A stretch of DNA of 64,000 nucleotides from JANYLB01 sp963837715 (GTDB taxonomy: Bacteria; Actinomycetota; Acidimicrobiia; IMCC26256; JANYLB01), in NCBI GenBank assembly GCA_963837715.1, contig CAWIOF010000002.1, forward strand, positions 248,001 through 312,000, in the 5' to 3' direction. This document shows positions 35,397 through 43,937 of this stretch, piece after piece (position 1 is the first letter of the stretch; every line of letters starts with the position of its first letter). The translations under genes and the position numbers were made by a program. Below the pieces are notes generated by a model, which saw nothing but the letters and a program-made list of their open reading frames with translations, searched no databases and was not told the origin of the DNA.

Positions 35397-35651
35397 TCAG
35401 GTCGTCGTCCATGACGGCGCGCTCCATCCGACCGCGCCGGCGTCGAACGAACCGTTCACGACGAGGTTCGGGCCGACGACTCCGGCCTGGCGTCGAAATG
35501 GGAGTCGCGCGCTCGGCGCGGCAGCCGCAGCCGAGAGCAGTTGTGAGCCCGTGACGAGCCCGGCGAGGCCGAGCAGACCGGCGGCGAGGACCGTGCGCCG
35601 GCTTCGGATCGTGGCTGGGTGCTCAGGGGTTTGCTCACGGACGCAAGGCAC
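35397..35651 (-). CDS. Tat-signal secreted protein fragment, probably the N-terminus of the ubiquitin-domain protein
   Basis: An 84-residue frame from GTG 35651. It carries a twin-arginine signal (RSRRTVLAAGLLGLAGLVTG, Ala-rich cleavage region) and then GPNLVVNGSFDAGAVGWSAP, the typical first strand of a secreted carbohydrate-binding-like beta sandwich, and stops abruptly. The ubiquitin-domain frame begins 32 bp downstream on the same strand and its C-terminus looks like the rest of such a sandwich. Removing one base near 35400-35412 joins the two into one open frame with no intervening stop, the same type of error seen repeatedly in this sequence. Without that correction it would be a separate truncated protein. 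Confidence 0.65.
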   Translation of the reverse strand: MPCVREQTPEHPATIRSRRTVLAAGLLGLAGLVTGSQLLSAAAAAPSARLPFRRQAGVVGPNLVVNGSFDAGAVGWSAPSWTTT

Positions 35652-35723
35652 GGTACCCGGATCGTACTTTGCGGTACCGGGCTCGGCGCGCGTCTTGGCG
35701 TAGGTCGGAGGGCTGGTCCGCCG

Positions 35724-37282
35724 TCAGGTGCGTGCGTCTCGGAGGAGCGCGTGGACGGCGTTGGCGCCGCAGGCACCGTGGACGCCGCCGCCGGGGTGGG
35801 CGGATGCCGACGCGAGGTACAGGCCCTTCACCGGGGTGCGGGCGGTGCCGCCACCGGGCACCGGGCGCAGCACGAACTGCTGACGCAGGGCGGCAGTTCC
35901 GCCGTTCACTGCGCCGCCGACGAGGTTCGCGTCGGACGCTTGGAGCGACGTCGGCGTCGAGACGCTCCGCGCCGAGCACGAGGTCGCGGAAGCCCGGCGC
36001 CGCGGAGCTCGATCTCGTCTTCCATCCGGCCGACGACGACGTCGGCGTCGCGCCCGTCGTCCCACCCCTGCTGGGGGACGTGGGTGTAGGCCCACGCGGT
36101 CTCGGTGCCCGCGGGTGAGCGGGTCGGGTCGGTGGTCGTCATCTGCCCGAACAGGAGGAACGGTGTGTCGGGGATCCGCCCCGCCTTCAGCTGCTGGCCG
36201 AAGGTCGCCAGCGCGTCCATCGACTCGCCGATGTGCAGGGTGCCGGCCCGGCGTGCCGGTTCCGACTCCCACGGAATCGGGCCCGAGAGCGCCCAGTCGA
36301 CCTTCACGGTGGCGTGGTCCCAGCGGAACCGGCGCATGCCCCAATTGACGCGGGCCGGGAGCTTCACGTCGGTGAGGAGCTCGCCGTAGAGCGCGGGGGC
36401 ACTCACGTCGGTGAGCACGGCCCGGCCGGCGCGCAGCGAGTTGCCACCCGCAGTGGTGACGCCCACTGCGCGGCCGTCGCGCACGTCGACGCGTGTCACC
36501 CGGGTGTCGCACTGCACGGTGCCGCCGCGGGATTCGAGGCGACGGACGAGCGCGGCGGTGAGGTTGCCCGACCCACCTTCGGGCACGGGGAAGCCGTGCT
36601 CCTGACCGAGGCTCGTGAGCAGCCACGCGAAGGCGCCACCGGTCACCGAACGAGTCGTGAGGTCGGTGTGCAACAGGTTGCCGGCGAGCAACAGCGGGCC
36701 ACCCTCGCCCGAGAAGCGACGGGCGAGCGCGTCGGCTGACGACAGGCCGAGCCGGGTGACCTCCGCCATGCCGATCGGTCCGGTTGCCGCAGCCAGCTGC
36801 ATCGTCGCCCGCCACGGGAACCACGGAGCCAGCAGCGCGTCGACCACGTGGCCGCGGGTCTTCGTCCACAACTGTTCGAGCTTGCGCCACACGTCGCCGT
36901 CGCCGAGCGCGTAGTCGTCGAGCGACGCCGCCGTCTCGTCGATGTCGGTCGAGAGCACCGCACAGCGACCATCAGGGGTGGGGTGCGCGAGCACGAGGGG
37001 TGCCCGGCACCATCGCAGGCCGTGCTCCTCGAGCCGGAGTGACTGGATGACCGGCGAGGCTGCGCCCAGCGGATAGAACGCGCTGAAGCGATCGTGGACG
37101 AAGCCGGGAAGCGTGAGCTCGCCGCTGCGGACCGCGCCGCCGGGCTCGGGTTCCGCCTCGAGCACGAGCACCGACCAGCCCGCGTCGGCGAGCAGGTTGG
37201 CGGCGACGAGCCCGTTCGGGCCCGAGCCGACGACGATGGCGTCGGCGTCAGTCGTGGAGGAGTTCGGAGACGACGGAGTCAC
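35724..37282 (-). CDS. FAD-dependent phytoene-desaturase-like oxidoreductase, two frame breaks
   Basis: About 518 residues of the carotenoid-desaturase/amine-oxidase superfamily. The dinucleotide motif is AIVVGSGPNGLVAANLLADA near 16-35, followed by VLVLEAEPEPGGAVRSGEL. The C-terminal FAD motif is VKGLYLASASAHPGGGVHGA. Extra bases near 35995 (EIELR-APGFRDLV) and near 35948 (LDADV-LQASDANLVGG) break the frame. No carotenoid genes lie nearby, and this subgroup is common in actinobacteria with unknown substrate. The GTG start at 37282 overlaps the end of the histidine kinase gene by about 35 bp; a later start is possible but would cut the FAD motif. Confidence 0.85.
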
Positions 37283-38688
37283 TGCCGCCAGTCTCGTCCA
37301 CGGGGAGGTCGACGACGAACCGGGCCCCGCCGAGGCGTTCGCTCGTGTCGATGGCGACCGTGCCACCGTGCCGCTCGACGATCGCCCGCACCATCGCCAG
37401 GCCGAGGCCGGCCCCACCGGCGTCGCGACCGCGGCCTTCCTGCAACCGTGTGAACCGCTCGAAGACCCGTTCCCGGTCGACCTCGGGGATGCCGGGCCCG
37501 TCGTCGTCGACCGCGAGCCGGACGGTCGGTGTGGCGCCGTCCGGGAGATCCGTTTCGGCACCGAGCGACACCGCCACCGTCGAACGCGGCGTGACGCACC
37601 GCGTTGTCGAGCAGGTTGCGCACGACCCGCTCGAGCTGCGACCGGCTACCGCGCACGCGTCCGGCCGAGACGCGGTCGGTGAGCAGCGTCGCCCGGTCGG
37701 TGAACCGTCCGACTTCGTCGAGCACGACGTCGTCGAGGTCGACGGTGGTCTCGGGCAGTGCCTCGGGTGTCTCGTCGAGCCGGGCGAGCTCGAGCAGCTC
37801 GTCGACCATGCGTTCGAGCCGTTCGTCGTCGGCGAGCACCCGCCGGGCGACGTCGGGCCAGTCGGCGTCGGGTCCGCGCCGTTGTGCAACTTCGACCGTC
37901 GCCCGAATCGACGCGACGGGGCTGCGCAACTCGTGCGACGCGTCGGACACGAACCGACGCTGACGCTCCGCCGCGTGCTCGAGCCGCTCGAGCATCGAGT
38001 TCATGGTGTGGGCGAGCTGGTCGACCTCGTCGCCCGTCCCGGGTTCGGGCACCCGCTGGTCCATGCTCGCCCCGTTGATCTCGGCGAGCGCGGTGCGCAT
38101 CGCGTAGACGGGTCGCAGCGCGCGTCCGACGAGCCACCATGCGAGCAGGGCGACGGCCACGACGAGCGCCGGGATGCTCAACCACAGGGCCTTGGCGAGC
38201 GCGTCGACGCTGCGGCTCACTTCGTCGAGCGGGCTCGCGGCGACCAACGTGACCGTGCCGATCTGGGTGCGGACTCTCTCGTAGACCACGATGGGACGGT
38301 CGTCACCCCGCATCACCACCCGTACGTCGCCGTTCGAGTCGCGCACGATGACGGGCTCGGTCTCTTCGTTCCAGGGACGGCCCGCGACGAGGTTCCCCCG
38401 CGGATCGAGCACGTAGAAGTCGACGGTGACCGGTAGCGACACCGACTCGGGAGAGACCCCCGCCTGGATGCGCGACTTCACGGTGTTGATCGCCTGGTTG
38501 GAATCGGCGCGGATCTGGTCCTCGACCGACGTCCGCACCGCCGCGACCAACAGCACGGCCGCCGCGCCGATGGCGAGCGCGAACACGACCGTCGAAGCGA
38601 GGGTGATGCGGAACCGCAGGCTCCGCAGCGAGTGGCTCCCCGGTGCCATCGGCACCGGTTCGGGACCGCGCTCGGCCGGCGAGCTCAC
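37248..38688 (-). CDS. two-component sensor histidine kinase, one frame break
   Basis: About 479 residues. Transmembrane helix 1 is ITLASTVVFALAIGAAAVLL near 29-48. An extracytoplasmic sensor region is followed by helix 2 (LWLSIPALVVAVALLAWWLV near 170-190), then HAMP. The H-box is FVSDASHELRSPVASIRATV near 258-277 and the N-box LERVVRNLLDNAVRHA. G1 is VDDDGPGIPEVD and G2 is GGAGLGLAMVRAIVERHGG. One extra base near 37581 (RHAA-STVAVSLGAE) breaks the frame. The start overlaps the stop of the response-regulator gene by 4 bp. It resembles MprB/PrrB-type actinobacterial kinases, so an envelope signal is likely but not shown. Confidence 0.9.
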
Positions 38689-39359
38689 GCGTCGCCGATC
38701 AGGCGGTAGCCGACACCGCGGACGGTGAGGAGCGTCGAGGTCTCGAAGGGCTGGTCGATCTTGCGCCGCAGGTACCCGACGTACACCTCGACGATGTTCG
38801 GGTCGCCCGTGAAATCGGCACCCCAGACCTCCTCGAGCAGCTCACGCTTGTCGACCACGGCGTCGGAGCGGTCCATGAGCACCGCGAGCAGCGAGGTCTC
38901 GCGCGCGGTCAGGCTGATCTCGGTGTCGCGCCGGCTGCAGGCCCGACTGGTCGGATCGAGCTCGAGCGTCCCCACCCGCAGCGTGCGGGCGCGGGTGGTG
39001 CGGCCGCGGCGCATGAGCGCGTGCAGGCGGGCCACGAGGACCACGAACGAGAACGGCTTCGAGAGGAAGTCGTCGGCACCGGTGTCGAGGGCCTCGGCCT
39101 CGTCGTACTCGCCGTCCTTCGCCGTCAGCATGAGGATCGGCGTCATCACGCCCTCCTCACGGAGCGTCCGGCAGACCCGGTACCCGTTCAGGCCCGGGAG
39201 CAGGATGTCGAGGACGATGGCCGCGTACTCCCCGGTCCGGGCGCGATCGAGCCCGACGAGGCCGTCGTGGACGATCTCGACCTCGAACCCCTCGGCCCGG
39301 AGGCCGTCGGCGACCGCCTCCGCGAGCCGAACCTCGTCTTCGATGACCAGTACCCGCAC
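38685..39359 (-). CDS. OmpR/PhoB-family response regulator
   Basis: A 224-residue response regulator. The receiver has the acidic pair in VIEDEVRLAEA (E7-D8), the phospho-acceptor in AAIVLDILLPGLNGY (D51) and the conserved Lys in FLSKPFSFVVL near 101. The winged-helix DNA-binding domain (about 125-220) ends VYVGYLRRKIDQPFE then TVRGVGYRL. It is upstream of and overlaps the histidine kinase gene, forming a standard pair. The region in front (39360-39428) is short, so the promoter probably lies within 70 bp. Confidence 0.96.
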   Translation of the reverse strand: MRVLVIEDEVRLAEAVADGLRAEGFEVEIVHDGLVGLDRARTGEYAAIVLDILLPGLNGYRVCRTLREEGVMTPILMLTAKDGEYDEAEALDTGADDFLSKPFSFVVLVARLHALMRRGRTTRARTLRVGTLELDPTSRACSRRDTEISLTARETSLLAVLMDRSDAVVDKRELLEEVWGADFTGDPNIVEVYVGYLRRKIDQPFETSTLLTVRGVGYRLIGDA

Positions 39360-39428
39360 GCCCAGAGTCTGGCCGCTCGGAGAGCTTCCACCGGCTCATC
39401 CTGAGAGCAGGGCTCAGGCGGGCGGGGT

Positions 39429-39761
39429 TCAGGCAGACGGGTGCTCGTCGGCGTCTTCGGCGAGGAGGTACTCGGCTCCCGCGACCGACAGCAGCCGATG
39501 GGCAGCGGGGGAGGGATTCCGCAGGACGAGCGAACCACGGTCGGCGGTGAGCTTCCCCCGGGCCTGGACCAGCACCCGCAGACACGACGAATCCATGAAC
39601 TCGACCCCGGAGAGGTCGAGGACGATGGTCTGCTCCGGGCCCATGTGCGACTCGAGCGCGTCGCGGAGGCGACCGGCCGTCGCCATGTCGATCTCGCCCT
39701 CCACGAAGATCACGGTGGCATCGTCGACGCGCGCCACTCTGGTCGAGAACGGCAGATCCAC
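39429..39761 (-). CDS. STAS-domain anti-anti-sigma factor
   Basis: A 110-residue single STAS domain. The core is VIFVEGEIDMATAGRLRDAL near 17-36 and IVLDLSGVEFMDSSCLRVLV near 45-64; the serine pair in FMDSSCLR is the expected phosphorylation site for an anti-sigma kinase. It would release a stress sigma factor when unphosphorylated. No kinase or sigma gene is adjacent. It lies 69 bp upstream of the response-regulator gene on the same strand and divergent from the DEAD helicase. Confidence 0.92.
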   Translation of the reverse strand: MDLPFSTRVARVDDATVIFVEGEIDMATAGRLRDALESHMGPEQTIVLDLSGVEFMDSSCLRVLVQARGKLTADRGSLVLRNPSPAAHRLLSVAGAEYLLAEDADEHPSA

Positions 39762-39800
39762 GGGCGGGACGGTATCGCCCGGTCACGGGCTCGGCAATCG

Positions 39801-39815
39801 GCTGGTAGCCTGGGG
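39801..39815 (+). promoter_or_regulatory. promoter-like motif shared with cspA
   Basis: GGCTGGTAGCCTGGG contains TAGCCT as a possible -10, about 180 nt upstream of the helicase start. It matches GACTGGTAACCTGGG upstream of cspA in 13 of 15 positions. The long untranslated leader is typical of cold-induced RNA helicase genes. The rest of the 229-bp gap shows no other clear element. Confidence 0.4.
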
Positions 39816-39990
39816 ATCCGGAGCAGTTGTGCGGGTCCGACCAGATCATCTGGGCCCGAGCAACGCCCGAGGGTCACCTCACCGCCGCTCGTGGGCCGAT
39901 CACCCCTCGTACAGGGGCCGCCCGGCCGGGGACCGTCGCCGAGGACGACCCACCGGCTCCACCCACGACTGCGAAAGGTCACCCCCGAAC

Positions 39991-41163
39991 ATGACAGCTC
40001 TCACCTTCGAGGCGCTCGGCGTCTCGGCTCCACTCGTTGCCGCGCTCAAGGCGTCGGGCATCGACGCGCCGTTCGCGATCCAGACGCTCACGTTGCCCGA
40101 CGGCCTCGCCGGGCGCGACGTCTGCGGCAAGGCCAAGACCGGATCGGGCAAGACGCTCGCGTTCGGCATCCCGCTCCTCGAGCGCATCGGGCAGGCCGAG
40201 CCGCACCGGCCGCGGGCGCTCGTGCTCGTCCCGACCCGTGAGCTCGCGAACCAGGTCAAGCAGGTGCTCGGGCCGCTCGGCAAGGCGACCGGCAAGGTCG
40301 TGCGCGCTGTCTACGGCGGCGTGTCGATGGAACCGCAGATCACCGCGCTCCAGAAGGGCGTCGACGTGGTGATCGGCACGCCCGGTCGCCTCATCGACCT
40401 CATGGAGCGCAAGGAGCTCTCGTTCAGCGACGTCGAGGTGCTCGTGCTCGACGAAGCCGACCGGATGGCCGACATGGGCTTCATGCCCCAGGTGCAGAAG
40501 ATCCTGCACCGCATCGAGTCGGTGCATCAGACGCTGCTGTTCTCGGCAACGCTCGACGGTGCGATCGACCGGCTCGTCCAGCGCTACCTCACCGACCCGA
40601 CCTACCACGAGGTCGAGGCCCAGGAGGTCACCGTCGACGAGATGGTGCATCGCTTCCTGCTCGTCCACCAGATGGACAAGGTGAAGGTCGCGGCCGAGAT
40701 CTGTCGCAACAACGGACGCACGTTGCTGTTCATGCGCACCAAGCGCGGCGCCGACCGTCTCGTCACCCAACTCGAGCGCGAAGGGGTGAAGGCCGGTGCG
40801 ATCCACGGCGACCTGCGCCAGTCGGCCCGCGAGGCCGCGCTGAAGGACTTCGCGTCGGGGAAGGTGCCGGTGCTCGTGGCCACCGATGTGGCGGCCCGCG
40901 GTCTCCACATCGACGAGGTCGACGTCGTGATCCACTACGACCCGCCGGAGGACCAGAAGGCATACCTCCACCGTTCCGGTCGCACCGCCCGGGCCGGCGC
41001 CAAGGGTGTGGCCGTCACGTTGATGCTCTACAACCAGGAGAACGAGATCCGCGTCATCCAGCGGCGCCTCAACCTCGACGAGCCGATCGTCGAGATCTTC
41101 TCCAACGACCCCCGCCTCGCCGACCTCCACGCCTTCGGAAGCGAGAGCGAAGCCGTCGCGTAA
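39991..41163 (+). CDS. DEAD-box ATP-dependent RNA helicase
   Basis: A 390-residue compact DEAD-box helicase. The motifs are: Q motif region GIDAPFAIQTLTLP, Walker A AKTGSGKT (48-55), PTRELANQV, TPGRLIDL, DEAD in VLVLDEADRMADMGFMP, SAT in LLFSATLDGAI, ARGLH in ATDVAARGLHIDEVDVVIHY and HRSGRTARAGAKG. There is almost no C-terminal extension, unlike CsdA/DeaD. It unwinds short RNA duplexes, in ribosome assembly or mRNA decay. The ATG at 39991 is preceded by GCGAAAGGTCACC, a plausible ribosome-binding site. Its long leader carries a motif shared with the cold-shock gene. The 3' end is followed at once by repeat R3. Confidence 0.96.
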   Translation: MTALTFEALGVSAPLVAALKASGIDAPFAIQTLTLPDGLAGRDVCGKAKTGSGKTLAFGIPLLERIGQAEPHRPRALVLVPTRELANQVKQVLGPLGKATGKVVRAVYGGVSMEPQITALQKGVDVVIGTPGRLIDLMERKELSFSDVEVLVLDEADRMADMGFMPQVQKILHRIESVHQTLLFSATLDGAIDRLVQRYLTDPTYHEVEAQEVTVDEMVHRFLLVHQMDKVKVAAEICRNNGRTLLFMRTKRGADRLVTQLEREGVKAGAIHGDLRQSAREAALKDFASGKVPVLVATDVAARGLHIDEVDVVIHYDPPEDQKAYLHRSGRTARAGAKGVAVTLMLYNQENEIRVIQRRLNLDEPIVEIFSNDPRLADLHAFGSESEAVA

Positions 41164-41262
41164 CTTCTGGTCGACTCCGCTGCGTCGGCTCGATCGCTCA
41201 CCCGCTCGGATCCCGCGTGGGCGTGTCCGCCGACCCCCGCTGCGTCTCCGCACTTCTGACAC
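41164..41262 (+). repeat. dispersed 3'-end repeat copy R3
   Basis: It starts 8 nt after the helicase stop with GGTCGACTCCGCTGCGTCGG, then CTCGATCGCTCACCCGCTCG, a variable middle, and GTGTCCGCCGACCCCCGCTG. This is the same order of blocks as in R1, R2 and R4, on the plus strand, i.e. the same orientation as the gene it follows. It fills the gap between the helicase and the convergent carboxypeptidase gene. Confidence 0.65.
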
Positions 41263-41267
41263 TCGGG

Positions 41268-42633
41268 TCAGGAGCGCGTTCTCGTTCGTTGGGGTTTGCG
41301 GCCGTTTCTCGGCACGACGTTGACGTGGGAGACCTCGCCGGTCCCTTCGGGGTCGAGCACGTGGAGCACGCCGCGACGGCGGGCGTCGGCGAGCATGCGT
41401 TGGCGGGCCATGCGGCGTTGACGCTGTCGCTTCACGGCCCGGCGTCGGAGCAGCACCACGACGACCAATACCACCAGGGCGACGATGAGCAGGTTGCGGA
41501 ACGTGAAGCGACTGCTGCCATCGGTTGCCGCAACGGTCTCGGTCGCCACTTCGGAGGTGTCGCGCTCGACCCGGGCCGCGGCCACTTCCCGTTCGGGCTC
41601 GTCGGCCGCGGTCGGGCGCGGCTCGGGATCAGTCGTGTCAGTCGCGTCCGACGCGGTGGTCGCGGCGGAGCCGAGGGCCGGTGCACCGAGCGCGCGGGGG
41701 AAGCCGTCGATCACGGCGCGGCGGGCGTCGACGGTCGCGACCCGGACCGGCGGCAGGCGTTCGGCGCCCTTCTGGGCCGCGACCGGCGTGGCGAAGCACT
41801 GGTCGTTGAGCTTGGCCGCCCACCCGACCACGTCGTACACGCCGAGCACCACCGCCACGCAGGTGCGGCCCTCACGAGTGGCGCTCGCGACCAGCGTGCG
41901 GTTGGCCTTCTCGGTGAAACCGGGCTTCAGGCCGGTAGCGCCGGGATAGCCGGCGAGCCAGGTGTCGTTGTGGTTCGGGACGGTCCGGTCGAGGCCGGTG
42001 GGGTCGGTGAACGTGTACTCGAGGAGCTTCGCCGGTTCGGCGATCGCGGGGACCGCCAAGGCGTTGCGACCCGACGACCGCGAGGTCGTACGCGCTCATG
42101 GTGCTGCCGTTGCGGAACCCTTCGCCCTCGGCGTCGAGGCCGGCCGGGTCACTGAGGGTGCTGTCGCGCAGACCCCACCGCTCGCCCGCGGCCTGCATGT
42201 CGGCCGCGAACTGCTCGAGGCTCCCCGAAGCGTTCTCGGCGATCGCGTACGCAGCGTCGTTCGCCGACGCCATCAACAGGGCGTGGAGCGCGTCGGTGAA
42301 CCGCCACTCCTGGCCCTCCTTCATGTTGATGTTCATCGCCGGTTGCCGGGCCGCGAGCGCGCTCACAGAGAGTGTGGCGTCGAGCGGGAGGGTCTCGAGA
42401 GCGGCGAGGGCGGTGACGAGCTTCATCGCGCTCGCCGGCGGGAGCGCCTGGTGCTCGTTGCGGACGGCGATGATCGCACCGGTGTCGGCATCGGCCACGA
42501 GGTAGGCGATCGGGAGCTGCGTCTCGTCGAGCACCGGACGGGCCGCCGCGGTCGCGGCCCCACCTCCGAGCGCGATCGAGGCCGCGACGAACGCGCCCAC
42601 GATGACGCCTGCGATCGTCCTCCTCGCCGGCAT
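41268..42633 (-). CDS. D-alanyl-D-alanine carboxypeptidase (peptidase S11), one frame break
   Basis: About 454 residues of an exported penicillin-binding protein. Residues 1-31 are a signal peptide (TIAGVIVGAFVAASIALGGG). The nucleophile motif SxxK is in LPPASAMKLVTAL (S68, K71) and the SxN motif in LLMASANDAAYAI near 125. The third motif, normally KTG, reads GATGLKPGFTEKANRT, so Thr is replaced by Pro. One extra base near 42066 (VVG-RNALAVPAIAE) breaks the frame. The C-terminus has a Thr/Asp/Glu-rich linker, one transmembrane helix (NLLIVALVVLVVVVLL) and an Arg-rich tail. It trims stem peptides at the cell wall. ATG 42633 begins a proper signal peptide. Confidence 0.87.
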
Positions 42634-42746
42634 GGCGAACCAGGGTAGGGGAGAAGGAGCCGCGAATGCGGTACCCGGAACCGTGGCGTCGCCGGTCGCG
42701 AAGAATCGATCAGGAGCCCTCGTCGCCTGTGTGCGAGCATGGGCCC

Positions 42747-43937
42747 ATGGCCCGGATCTCCTCAAAGATCGCCGCGATCGCCGAGTCGGCGACGTTGGCG
42801 GTCGACGCAAAGGCGAAAGCCCTGAAAGCCGCGGGCGAGCCGGTCATCGGCTTCGGCGCCGGTGAACCCGACTTCCCGACGCCGGCCCACATCGTGGCGG
42901 CGGCCGAGGCCGCGTGCGCCGATCCCGCGAACCACCACTACTCACCGACGCCCGGCCTGCCCGACCTGCGGGCTGCGATCGCCGAGAAGACGATGCGCGA
43001 CTCCGGGTACGGCTGCACCGCGGCCCAGGTCGTGGTGACGAACGGCGGGAAGCACGCCGTGTACAACGCGTGCGAGGCCATCCTCGACCCGGGCGACGAG
43101 GTGCTCCTCCCCGCCCCGTACTGGACGACCTACCCCGAGACGATCCAACTCGCCGGCGGCATCACGGTGCCGCTGTCCACGAGCGCGGCGTCGGGGTTCC
43201 GCGTCACCGTCGAGCAGCTCGAAGCGGCCCGCACCCCCCGCACCAAGGCGATCTTCTTCGTCTCGCCCAGCAACCCGACCGGCGCGGTGTACCCGCCGGA
43301 GGAGGTCGAGGCGATCGGGCGGTGGGCGGTCGAGCACGGCATCTGGGTGCTCACCGACGAGATCTACGAGCACCTCACCTTCGGCGCCCATCGGTTCAGC
43401 TCGATGCCGACGCTCGTTCCCGAACTGGCCGACACGTGCATCGTCCTCAACGGTGTCGCCAAGACCTACGCCATGACCGGTTGGCGGGTCGGCTGGATGA
43501 TCGGCCCGGCCGATGTGGTGAAGGCCGCGACCAACTTCCAGTCGCACACGACGTCGAACGTGTCGAACGTGGCGCAACGCGCCGCGCTCGCTGCGGTCTC
43601 CGGAGACCTCACCGCGGTCGAGGAGATGCGCGCCGCGTTCACCCGCCGCGGGACCACGATGTACGAGATGCTCGCTGCGATCCCCGGCGTCGAGTGCATG
43701 GAGCCCCAGGGCGCCTTCTACTGCTTCCCGTCGTTCGAAGGGGTGCTCGGTCGCGAGATCGGCGGCCGGACACCCACCACCAGTCTGGAGTTGTGCGAAG
43801 TGGTCCTCGACGAAGCGCGGGTCGCGATGGTCCCGGGTGAGGCGTTCGGTGCACCCGGGTACGCGCGGCTGTCGTTCGCGCTCGGCGACGACGACCTCAT
43901 CGAGGGCGTCCAGCGCATCGCCAAGCTGCTCGCATGA
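42747..43937 (+). CDS. class I pyridoxal-phosphate aminotransferase (aspartate aminotransferase-like)
   Basis: A 396-residue fold-type I aminotransferase of subgroup I-gamma. The N-terminus has EPVIGFGAGEPDFPTPAHI. Further blocks are YSPTPGLPDLRAAIAEK, VTNGGKHAVYNACEAI, SPSNPTGAVYPPEEV (Asn contacting PLP) and LTDEIYEHLTFG (Asp). The PLP lysine is in LNGVAKTYAMTGWRVGWMIG near 240, and the C-terminal Arg is in GYARLSFAL. All catalytic residues are intact. It transfers amino groups between aspartate and 2-oxoglutarate or related acids. The stop overlaps the serA start (ATGA), linking it to serine synthesis; phosphohydroxypyruvate or another oxo-acid could be a substrate. Confidence 0.93.
   Translation: MARISSKIAAIAESATLAVDAKAKALKAAGEPVIGFGAGEPDFPTPAHIVAAAEAACADPANHHYSPTPGLPDLRAAIAEKTMRDSGYGCTAAQVVVTNGGKHAVYNACEAILDPGDEVLLPAPYWTTYPETIQLAGGITVPLSTSAASGFRVTVEQLEAARTPRTKAIFFVSPSNPTGAVYPPEEVEAIGRWAVEHGIWVLTDEIYEHLTFGAHRFSSMPTLVPELADTCIVLNGVAKTYAMTGWRVGWMIGPADVVKAATNFQSHTTSNVSNVAQRAALAAVSGDLTAVEEMRAAFTRRGTTMYEMLAAIPGVECMEPQGAFYCFPSFEGVLGREIGGRTPTTSLELCEVVLDEARVAMVPGEAFGAPGYARLSFALGDDDLIEGVQRIAKLLA

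Noticed and set aside
7897..42633. wholesale pseudogene decay of the broken genes
   Set aside because: Breaks are almost only one-base insertions, catalytic residues are kept, and no premature substitutions or larger deletions accompany them.
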